Source of the DNA: Clostridiales bacterium
Lineage (GTDB): Bacteria > Bacillota > Clostridia > Oscillospirales > Oscillospiraceae
Reading direction: 5' to 3'
Assembly (NCBI GenBank): GCA_029265405.1
Contig: JAJUJI010000004.1
Coordinates: forward strand, 124,001-188,000
Length of the DNA: 64,000 bases
Part shown: in pieces, positions 1 through 12,000 of the stretch
Numbering within the stretch: position 1 is the stretch's first letter
Layout: every line of letters begins with the position of its first letter
Position numbers and translations under genes: made by a program
Notes under the pieces: model-generated
What the model saw: only the letters and a program-made list of their open reading frames with translations
Databases searched by the model: none
Told to the model about the DNA's origin: nothing

Positions 1-1
1 G

Positions 2-3000
2 CCGGACGAAAGGCCCGGAAGCTCCCTGGGTTCCGTCAAGCGCCATATCTCCGGAGATGAATCTTTAGTTACGCTTTCAGTTAACAATTACTGGAGAGAT
101 TACGGCTACATATACATATTTGATGAAATTCCAAAGACGGCGGACGCTCAGGCTTTTGCCGACAACGCCTGGTATACGATAGAGTACGGATCGGGGGCCG
201 CTATTACCGCCGTGGAGTATGGAAGGACCTACGACACAGGAGAGCCGGACGAAAAGGGCGTAGCTTATTACGACATAGGCGTCGAGCCCAATCCGGGCGA
301 TACGATAAGCGTAAGAGCCCAGGTTGAAAACAAGGGCAAGTACAACATTGAGAACGCTTCTGTCTATTTTAAGGCAAGCAAAGGCGGAAGGACTGTGGAA
401 ATCGGAAGAGCCTCCGCAACTGCGACGCTGATGCCGGGACAGGCGAAGTATTTCTACGGCGAGTTCATTACTCAGGGCGAGGTCAAGGATACGGAAGGAA
501 AGCCGGTTGACGACTTGAGCGGAGCTTGGCTCCTCAGCGCTTATCTCATAGAAAATGATGTAACAAATATCAAGATACGAAATTCGGCTAAGCTGATAAT
601 AAACTCCCCGCCTGTGGCGATGGCCGCAGACATTGCGGGAGCATATGCGGGAAGGCCTGTATTCTTTGACGCATCCAAGTCCTTTGACAAGGACGGCTAC
701 ATTGTAAACTACCTGTGGGAGTTTGGCGACGGCAGCTCGGCAAACGGCCTGACCGTTTCCCACACCTTCCTTTCCGGCGGTTCGCGCAAGGTAAGGCTGA
801 CGGTTACGGACAACAATCTCACCTCCTCCAGCCTGGAAATAATGGCTACCGTGGAGGACACCAGGCCCGACCTAAAAATCACGGGCAACGAGGCAGGCGA
901 CCAGTTCTCGGGCATTAAATTCTACAAAAACGGACAGCCCGTTGCCCGCGACGCGCTCAGCGAGGGCGACCAGGTTAAGGTTAGGGCGACGCTTTACAAC
1001 GAGCCCAACAGCGGCGGCGACAGCGAGGCAGTGACGGAGAAGTTCTATGTGGGCTTCTATGTGGACTACAAGTATAAAGGATATACCATGTACGACGCTT
1101 CCGTGCCCGGAGCTGCAATCCAGCGAGGCGGTACTGGGACGGTCGAGTTCGACTGGACGGTGCCGGCCGGAAAACACATTGTATCCGTTGTGGCTAACGA
1201 CATCGGCAAGATGGTGGATGAAAGGAACCGCGACAACAACCGGCTCGACGTTCAGGTCGGCGCGGGGCAGGTCAATTTCCCGGATCTTGAGGTTCAGGAG
1301 GGCTTTTCGGCAGACATCGGTGAGAAGACGCCGTATAAGAGCATGGTGCCGCTCGCAGCCGATATAAAGAACGCGGGCAGCGCGGCTGCTGGGCCGTTTA
1401 CCGTCAGTTTCTTTGCAAACGAAAGGCTTGTGGCTTCCGAATACGTGGCCGCCGGCTTGGCCGCAGGCGCAACTGTGCATGTCGTCAGCGGGTTTAAGCC
1501 CTCTTCGGGAGGCGACTACAGCTTTACTGTAATGGCGGACGGGCCGACAAGCTACGTGCTCGAGTCCAATGAAGCCAACAACAGGGCTTACTTAAAAAAG
1601 ACGGTCAACATGGTTTATCCCGATCTTGCCCTGGAAGGCATGGTTGTGACGCCCGCGTCCGGGGTAATTATCAACAACGAGCCTGTGGCGGTCACCCTGA
1701 ATCTCGTAAACAAAGGCAGCGCGCTCTCGGGCCTCACGGACGACAACGTGGAAATAACCTTCTACGCCGACAGGACTTATCTTGGAAGGGTTGAAAAATC
1801 AGCGATAGGTGCTGGCGAAACTATACCGGTATCCTTCATCTGGAGCAGTCCGTCCTCCGGCTATGAAGCAATAAACGCATACGTCAACGAGAGGAACACG
1901 GTGATAGAAAGCAACACCGCAAACAACTCCGCCTCAAAAGCTTTCGGCGCAACCCTTAGCAAATCGCTGCCGGGTCTGAGCGTAGTGGACATCAGCTCTG
2001 CCGCTTTCGGCGGGTCGCCATATGTGAACCTGGACGACACTGTGGTAACAAAAGTGACGATTAAAAATAACGGCACTGCGGCGACATCTGCACCCTTCGA
2101 AATATCACTCTACGCCAACGGCATACTGGTCTCCGAGGTGAGCTACAATTCAACGCTCAGTCCGGGCAAAACCGCAGAAATTACGCTGCCCGCCTGGAAA
2201 GCCGAGCTTCTGCCGACCGGGTATTACAACCTAACGGTTTATGCCGACAGCGAGCAGAAGATGAGGCTTGCCGACCGCGCCAGCGCAAAGGGCTCGGCAA
2301 GGCTCAAGGTCGGCGGAAGGTACGAGCTGTCTCTTATGCCCTCCGGCGCCGTGACGCCAAACGGAACCGCAGTGATAACGGCTGAGCTGAGAAATACCGA
2401 CTTCAGCTGGCTGCCGGCCGAAGACGCCTCGCTGTCATTTGAAATATACGAAGGCGCGCAGCTAAGCGAAAAGCCGGATGCGGGCGCGGTGGCTGCCGGC
2501 AGCATGACATACGTCCCGGCAAAAGGAAGGTACGTCGGAGCAGCGACCTTCGAGGGGCTGGCTGCGGGCGACTATACGGTCTTTGTTTCGGCTATGTCGA
2601 AAGACGGCCAGAACAGTCTGACGCAGGCCTCGACTCAGCTGAAATGCACAAGCGACTTCAAGATAACGGCATATCCCATGGACGAAAGCGGCCAGCCCAA
2701 GACGCAGTTTGCCGCCGGGGAAAAGATATATGTCGGCGGCAGTGTGAGCGGAGCCGCAACAGGGAAGGTGCTTATTACAATTGTAGGCGAGGAGGAATGG
2801 AAAGCCTATGCCGATTGCGACTCCGAAGGCGCTTTCCGCAGCGGGTTTGAGCTGCCGGCCGATTTTGGGGGCAGCTACAGCGTAAAAGCCTCCGCTACCG
2901 TAGACGGAATAGAGCGGACCAGCGAAGCAAAGACATTTACCGTCGAAGGCGTATGCGTGAGCCTGCCTGCGTCAGTCACGGTAGTTCAGGGACGAACCGT

Positions 3001-6000
3001 TGAAATAGCCGGTTTAATCGGAAATGTTGGTACAATGGCCGTCGAGGACGTCGCGGTTTCAGGCTCGATGCAGAGCGCCGGCGTCTATGGCTTGCTAAGC
3101 CACTCTCTTGCGGGCGGAAGCCTTGAAATAGGGGAAAGCGTGCCAGCAAAGCTGGCCATCAGCGCCGCTGCGACGGCGGTTCCGGGAACATACGATTATA
3201 CGGTGACGGCGGCATGGTCCGCGAATCAGCGGAGCATGGCGCGCAATCAGATTGTAAAGGTAACCGTAATCGAAGCCTATGCCGCTATGGAGGCTATGGC
3301 CGTTTCAAACAGGGAGGGAGAAAACTCCCCCGTAAGGAGGGAGCTTGTAGCTGCTGTGAGGCCGGGAGAAGAGGTCAGCCAGGTAGTGCGCGTAACAAAT
3401 ACAGGAACCAAGACGCTGACCGGCTTTACCGCGTCAACGCGTGAAAAGCTGCCGTGGATGAGCCTTACGGTCGGCGGAGATATGGAAAACGGAACCGTCA
3501 GCATCCGCCCCCTATCGGACGGCCTCTCCATAAGGGACAAGGGCGCAAAGGCCATCGTATCTGTTCATATCGCGCCTACATCCTATGTGCAGGAGGGCGT
3601 TTATGAGGATGAGATCATACTCTCGGCCGAAGGAGTGGAAAGCATCAGGCTGCCGCTTACGGTTTACGTCGGAGCGGAGCATCAGGCCACGGTTGTGTTC
3701 GAGATCAGAGGTGAAAAGCAAGCGGCCCTGTCTGGCGCAACGGTGGAGCTTATCGGTCCGGCAGCGGAGGATGGCCGGCAGGCTGCTTCGGCGGTCTATG
3801 CGATAAATTCTGCCGACGGCTCCGGACTCGAAGGCCTCAGCGAGAGCGACAGGCAGGGAAGGCTGAAAGGCCAGGCACGGTTTGAAAACATACCCGCCGG
3901 CTTGTATGAAATCAGGGTCAACGCGGCCAATTACAAGCCATATACGGCGACGGTGGATATACCGGCTGCCGTCAACCTGAAGGAGCAAATAATAACGCTG
4001 GAAAAAACGCCGTTTAAGGTTGAAATCAATGCCGGAACGGTCACGAAGGCCGAAACGTCTTCCATCTTGGGCGGCAACTACGAAAGCGCTCTCTACAGCA
4101 TGAAGAACGCTACATACGCCAACAGGGAAACCGCACTTGTTTCAAGCTTCCCGGGCGATGAGGTTGAATTCGGCTATATAAACGGAATCATCGGCGGAGG
4201 CGTAGCAATAACCAACCCATCCGAAGCCGAAACGATATACAGTGTAAGAGTTGAAGTTGACGAAACAGGCAGCGGCATGCCGCAGGGTACATTCAAGCTT
4301 TCTTCACCCGCCGGAACGGTTTCCTCAAGGGAGCTCGGAAGCCTGAGTCCAGGCGACATAAGGGATATAATATGGACGGCGAATACCGACAGCTTCTATT
4401 ATGAAGCCGTTCTTGGGTCGCCGGACGCAAGCGGGAAGTTCGAGGCCTCATTCCCCGAGGGAGTTACGGAAGCCAACATAGACGCGTGGATAAGCGAAGT
4501 GGATTATTTTGGCGACGGGTATCTCAGCAAGGTATCCTTCGACAGCCAGGCGCTGACCGGCGTTTTCATGACGTCCAAGAAGAACGGCGACGGCGCCTAT
4601 GTGCTGCCTGACAACCGTGTGCCGAAATTTACGGAAACTACAGAATTCGACTTTGTCCTCAGGTTTATGGGCAGCGCAATCGGCTCCGCCGAGCCGCTGA
4701 CGCTTGCCATACCCGTTAGAGTAAGGTATATGCCCAACTCCGACATGCTAGGCTCCGGCGAAATAAGCAAGCTTACGACCAAGTACGAAGGCCTGTTTGC
4801 CGGAACTGCAATACGCGACACAAAGAGCTTCAGCAGAGCCTTCATCTCCAAATTTACAGCAATGAGCGGCCAGCCCGAAAAGCTTGGAAAGGCTCTAAGC
4901 GATTTTGGCTTTGCGCAGGAGGTCTCAATAGAGCGGCAGAGCACTGAACTCAGGTTCAGGCTTCAGAACCCGTCCGAATCGGACTTCATACAGAATCTTA
5001 AGATAACGCTTAAGATTGCCGACGGAAAGCCGGATGCAAACGGAGTTTTGCCAGAGGGCTCAAGGCTTATTACCTCTTTAACAGAACCGAAGGCCCTAAT
5101 ACTGAAGCAGGGCTTGGCCGGAGACGCGTCCTTCGACCCAAAGACAGGCGTGCTGACAGTCGGCGAGCTTGGGCCGGGAGAGGAACTGGAGTCGGTATTT
5201 GCCATCACGACGCCTGAAGGCATAACCGAAATAACAAATCAGATTGCTTCATATTACGACGACTTCGCCGAGCTTTTCGGAGAAAGGGAGAACGGGACGG
5301 CAGAAATATACTCCTGGCTTGACTACAGCTACAGCATAGGTACAGTTTCAAAGCTGGATTCAACGGGAGGAAGCGGAAGCGAGACGACGGAGGGCAGATC
5401 CTCCGTAAAAGCCCAGAAGGTGACGCCGCCGCCAAAGCTCTACATCAGCTATGACATGAGCTCAAAGCTGAGCGACGATTACTATGTATTCAGGGTCAAT
5501 GTCACCAATATTGGCAGCGGCCCAGCCTACGGCGTCCTGGTTTCTCCTCCGGACATACCTTCTGTCGGGGGAGTGGCAAACGTCTGCCGTACATATTCGC
5601 GTATAAAAGGCATGGGCGACGGCACTCAGCCGCTGTATCTGGGCGATCTTAAGCCCGGAGAAAGCACTTACGGCGAATTTTGGATCTACATGCCCGGCAT
5701 CAGCGACTGGACTAAGCTGCCGGGAGTGGCAGTCAGAACCGCCAAGAGCGATACGACGGTGGTAACGCCTCTGTCGATACAAAAGTACGACGGGGCGCAG
5801 TTTAAGGCGCTTGTCGGCGAGCTTAAGAAGGAGCTAAGCAAGCTGAGCGAGAACATTGAAGGCGCGGTAGACAAGATAACCGGCGAGCTTGCAAATTCGG
5901 TTGTGAACACGAACGACTATTTTGTAAACGTCCAGGTGGCCGAAAGCATTACCTACGGCATCGACTCCATAGCGAACATAGCCTCAATGGTTGCGGCGGT

Positions 6001-9000
6001 TGCAGGCTGGAAGGAAGCCTACGACACCATGAAGGAAGCTGTTGAGGCGCTTGGCAAGCGGCTGACGAAAAAAGACCAGGATATATTGAAAGGCCTGACT
6101 CCGGAAGAATTCCTAAAAATCAGCAACGATACCGCCGTTGCAAAGGATAAGCTGGCCTATGTGGATGTCATGCTGAAGGATACCAGCGCCTCGCAGCGCA
6201 TATTCGATAAGGTGTCTTCATTGATGGACGAGATAGACTGGGATAAGGAAGTCGATGCCATCAAGGAAACCGGAAAAAAGGTCTACGAGATAGGAAAGGC
6301 CTGTATAAATGCCCCGGAGCTTGAACAGTATCAGAAGCTGGTTATCAGCTCGAAGGAGAACGCGCTGAAGGCTGCCGAGGAGGCTAAGCTCTCTGTTAAT
6401 TCCGTGCTGCCGGACGATAAGGAGAGGCACTTGGCCCTTGCCGAGACGTACCGAAAGAAGGCGCTTGAAGACTGGAAGGCAGCCTGCCTCGAATACGAGA
6501 AGCTGATGAAAAAGGCGGACGACGAAAAGTTCGAAAATGTCACAAGCATGCTTAAATCGCTTAATCTTATTAGCGAAAAAACGGTGAAAAATGCCAGCAA
6601 ATACGCGGCGGCGGCGACTAAAAACGCCCAAAACTATTCCGCGCTGAGCATGGCCGCAATGTCGCTGAAAACCTACCTGAACAATAATTCCACCGATGCC
6701 CTGCTTGCAAAGTACGGAGCCGACGCAACCTTTGAGACCTTGCTGGGCATAGATACCGAGGAGTTAATTTCGGTGCTCGATATGGTGGGAAGGCACGGCA
6801 TATTCAGCTATCAAACTGCGACCTACGCTCTGAAGAAGCTGGACGAGGCTACATTCAATTTCGGAGAGTTTGCCGACAACCTAATAAAGCTCGGAGAAGG
6901 CATCCAGGTGAGCGAAATAGCAAACTACGCTCCGCTCTGGGTAAGAGAGATCGGAATGCTGCCCTTCAGGGTTAAAAATCTTGAGCAGCATGGAAAGCTT
7001 ACCGACCAGGCGCTGGTGGACCTGCTGAACGAGGTCACTCACAACAGACATATGGCGGACGGAAATCCCGACGAGCTTATAAGGAAGTTCACGGAGAACC
7101 TCGCCTTGTGCCGCACGACAGCGGAAAAGACTGATTTGCTTGTCTTTACAGCCGTCAGCGCGATGAATGTGCCGCTTATAGACAGCGACAGGTACTACGC
7201 AACGCTAAAGGCCATGGCGGATAAGGGCGCGTCCGAAGGCTCGGCCGCCAAGGCCGCCAAAGCCGCGGCAATGAGCTATGTTGAGCTGAACAAGATTGCC
7301 GAGAGAGCGCGGGAGGTTATCGGCGAAACCGAGGCTTTGCTCAATTCCTATCTTGCCTCCGAAATGCCGCCGACGTCCTACTACCCAGGAGAGGTGCTGC
7401 TTAAATATTTGAAAACCCTGAATAGCCAGATTGAGGCCTCCTACAGCTACAGGAACGCCGCAGGAGAAAAGGTGTCTTACCCGGACGGCAGGGTTGGAAG
7501 CTACCGCGATATATGGGTCTATAAGGGAGACGGCGATAGTCTGAAGCCTATGCTACTGGATTTCGGCGATTTCTACAGGTCGCTTATAACGCTCAACAGC
7601 ACTCTGGCCGAAGGCTACGAAAACGTCGCCTCAAGGTGGAACCTCAACACGGTAAAGACCTATGTCGCCGCAAGCACTGTTATGAGCGCGGCTGTATCCT
7701 TCGGCAGCGGCCTTGCAATGGCGGGAGCCGGATTGGTGTTGGATCTTGCCGGAGCTTTAGGAGAGGAAGTTACCGGCGACTGGCAGAAGTCGCTCAACAC
7801 GGCTGATGAAACGGTATCGACACGGCTTGGCCGCGCAGTGGCAGACGTATATGTAAATACCGCCCTTTCGGCAACCAAGGAGCTTGAGGCGGCGAAGTCT
7901 GTAAATTCAGTGTTTGCCACGGTGGACGAGTGGAGAAAGATTGACCCGGCTATACCAGTAACGGTGCTTGGCATCGATGTTACCGACATAAGGATAAGCG
8001 AAGGTGAGGAGTACGGAACCGGAACGGCGGTTATTACGGTAAGAAACGACCATTCCGGAACGGTGTCCATAGCGCCGGTGGTTACGGTGGCCGACGGATA
8101 CGGCATAATAATGAATGCCTCGGCGGGCGGCGCTCTCGTGGCTGCCGGAGACAGCAAGACCTTCACAGCCCAAATCTACGCCCCCCGAGCAACGCTCAGA
8201 GATCCTGCGGGCTTCAATGTGGCAGTAAGCTTTGAACTGGCGGAGCCCGAAACTATGTCTATAGCGGGCATGCACGGACCATACGTCAAGCGTTTCTTCG
8301 CCGGCTCCGAAGCCCAAATTGCGGCTATGAGGGATAAATATGAGTTTGGCGTGGCCTCAAGCGGCTTTATCGGAGGAGAGGAAAACGCTGACACGGTTGC
8401 TGCAAAGGTTGCGGCCAAGCCCGGCATGGGCGAGCTGAGGATATACCTTGCCGCATTGGCCGGCAGCGGATTGAAGATGAACGTATCCGGAGACAATGCG
8501 GACATTGCAGAGATAAGAACAATAACCAACGACGAGGACTACCTTATAATCAGAAATCCTTCCGGCATCTATACGATTACAATAACGGGGAGCGGAACTG
8601 AAGAATTCTACACCCTTGAGACCGTGCAGCTTCCGGACGTAGGTACGGTATTTGACGCTGCTGTAATGACTGTTCTTAACGCCGAAAGCGGCTCCGAGGA
8701 TATAAATGCGGCGGACGAGTTTACCGTCTACAATGTGAGCGGAGGCATGATAACCGGCGTTACGGCTTCGGCCGGCGGACTGAGAAGGGCTGACGGCTCG
8801 GCTCTCGGTCTGGAATCGTTGCCGCTGGCACTGAGCGTTTGCGAAAAAACCAGCGGCGCGCAGCCTGTAGCGGATACCTCGGTAGCCCCGGGCGACGGGA
8901 AGTCCTTCAAAGCGGAGATAACCATACCGGGCGGGCTTGCCGACGGGACATATATCTTTGACCTCTCGATAACCGTCGCGGGAGCGGGGCTTAACCCGAA

Positions 9001-12000
9001 CCTTGACAGCCTGCTGGCCCAGAACGACAGGAATGCCGTTTGGACAGACAATGGCGACGGGAGCGCCACTTTGAAGAAGACTGTGACGCTAAGCATCAAG
9101 ACAACCCCCGTCATAACTACGCCCACGGAAGCCGCAATATACCAGATAAGCGGCGATACGGTGTACTATACCGGCAAGGTGGCCAGGAACAACGTTGCCG
9201 TCCTGTTTGCGGACGGAAACGCGGTGAGCATCGCCGTTCCGGATGCCTCGGGCTTCTTTGCGGGCACATATACCCTGGCGCCGAGGGATGCGGCATACAC
9301 GCTGGCCTTGAAAGCGGCCGATTACAAGGCCAACTACAGCGAAAAGACCGCAGAGCAGTCGGTGACGATCGCTCTCCTTTCCGATGATGTGGCTCCGGTG
9401 ATATCGGACGTAGCGCCCGCCGAGGGAGCAGCGATAGACAACGATATAAAACAAATTACCTTCAAGGCTTCGGACATAGGAGGAAAGATCAATTCGGTAT
9501 CCGTAAAGCTTGACGGCGTCGGTTTGACGGCCATTTCGGCCGGAAACGGCGTTTACTCGGCTGCAATATTGGGAGGTCTAGACGATGGGCTCCATAACCT
9601 TGAAATCACCGCCTGGGACGACAGCTTCAACAGCGCAAAAAAAACGGTATCCTTCACATCCTCCGGTCAGCCGAAGGTAAGCTTCTCGGTAAAATCCTCG
9701 ACAGGCCTGCCTGTCGACGGAGCGCAAGTGGAAATAATTGGCACTGGCAAGGCGGCGTCTACGGTCAACGGCTTGGCGTCTGTGGGGCTTAAAAACGGCG
9801 TCTACAGCTACAGGATCAGCAGGAGCGGCTTTGTTGAAAAAAGCGGGACGGTTTCAGTTATGGGAGATACGGCCGCTGAGATTACTCTGGCGGAATACAT
9901 GACTGTTGCATTCACTGTTACCATGAGAGACGGAGCGACGCCTGTTCCCGGAGCGGTGGTTACGGCGACCCAGTCTGGAGAACCCCCCGTTTTGGCGACC
10001 GCCGGAGCGGATGGCAGGGCATACTTCAGCCTTCTGGACGGCGACTACAGTTATGCAGTCCGGGCGGCGGGCTATGACGGCGCAGCGGAAGGAACCTTCG
10101 CGGTAGCCGGCAGCGGTTTGAATATAAGGGCGGAGCTGGTAAAGATTATCGCCATTACCGGGATATCCGCCAGGAGCAGAACCTACAACGGATTGGCGGG
10201 GGCGCAAATAGAGGGCACGCCAGTGCTTGTGGGGGTAGTCGACGGAGTCGGCGTAACGCTCGACGAAAGCTCGGTCGCTGCGTTTTTCGCAGATAAGAAG
10301 GCCGAAACCAACAAACCCGTTGCAGTTAGCGGATATAAGCTCAGCGGTACAAACGCTGAATGCTACAGGCTGCTCCAGCCCTCGGGTCTGACTGCGGACA
10401 TATTAAAAGCGGAGCTTACCGTGGCCGGAATAACCGCTATAGATAAGGTTTACGACGGCACGTCGGTTGCGTCGGTTGCGGGTACGGCGGTTTTGAACGG
10501 AGTGCTCGGCGGAGACGAGGTAGTTCTTTCCGGTACGCCAAGCTTCGCCTTTGACAGCAAAAATGTCGGAACGAACAAGCGGGTAACAGCCGCAGGCTAT
10601 GTCCTGAGCGGCAACGATGCGGGCAACTACTTCCTTACGCAGCCGGTGAGCGCTGCTTCAATAACGGCAAAAGAGCTGTCGGTAACAGGAGCGGTTGTGA
10701 AGAGCAAGCGCTATGACGCGACCACTGAGGCGGAGATGGATTCGAGCTCGGCAAGCCTTATCGGTGCAATAAACGGAGACAACATTGCGCTGGATTCCAC
10801 AGGAGCTTGGGCGGTCTTTGCAGACACCCAAGCCGGGTATGGCAAACCGGTTGAAGCAGGCGGCTTTGCTCTTATCGGAGCCGATAAGGGCAACTACGAT
10901 CTCGCACAGCCTTCAGGGCTGAAAGCAGATATAACAAGGGCCGAGCTTGAGGTGACCGGGCTCATGGCAAATGGCAAGGTTTACGACGGTACGGACGCGG
11001 CGACTGTTTCGGGAACGGCCATGCTAAGCGGGCTTCTGCCGCAGGATGTGGACAAGGTTGGTCTTGCGGGAACGCCAGTCTTCAAATTTGCCGATAAAAA
11101 TGTCGGCAGCGGCAAGATTGTCACAGCCTGCGGCTATGAGCTGGCGGGAGAAAACAGCGCAAACTATGAGCTCAGGCAACCTTCCGGATTAAAGGCGGAT
11201 ATAACGCCAAGGGCGCTCACGCTTGAGGCCTGCGCAGAGAGCAAGCAATACGATGGGACTGCCAATGCCTACGGGACTATAAAACTTATCGGCATAATCG
11301 GGGCGGATGATGTTTCCGCTTCGGGAACCTTTGCCTTTGACAACAAGAACGCCGGGGCAAATAAGACGATCTGCGTGACCGGCATAACCCTCGGCGGCGA
11401 AGATGCCCTAAACTACAGCGCGCCGACTGCCGCAAGCGCAGCAGCGGATATTTTCAAGGCTGTTTTGACTTGCAGGGCACTTGACGCGGAGAAAAAGGTG
11501 GGCGAGGAAAACCCGGCCTCCGGGGTAATTTACGAAGGCTTCGCGGCAGGCGAAAACACAGAAAATTCAGGAATAACACAGCCGGAGCTGACGCATACGG
11601 CGCTTAGAAATTCAAGAGCCGGCGCATATGCCATCAACCTTGCCGGCGGAAGCGGAGGCGTTAATTACGAGCTTACTCTCGTTCCCGGCACCCTTACCGT
11701 CGTCCAGCCCATTTCGACGATAGAACCTGAGCAGGCAATCTTTATTAAGTACGGCTCGGCGCAGGGCGACGTGGCGGTACGGCTGAATTTAAACGGAAAC
11801 AGCTTTGCGGCTTTGAAAAACGGCTCGGCTGACATTACTGACAAGGCAATTCTGGACGGTACGACGGTGACAATATCCGGGGCATATCTCAAAACGCTCG
11901 ATTTAGGCAGCTATGAACTGACATTTATAATGAAGGACGCGGCCGGCGAGTACAGCGCGGTCGGAGCTTGCCCGAGGCTTACCGTAACAGTCAGTGATGG

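Noticed and set aside
10149-11460. Regular repeats considered as a CRISPR array or DNA satellite
   Set aside because: The units are 250-270 bases long, coding and diverged; they are protein-domain repeats.
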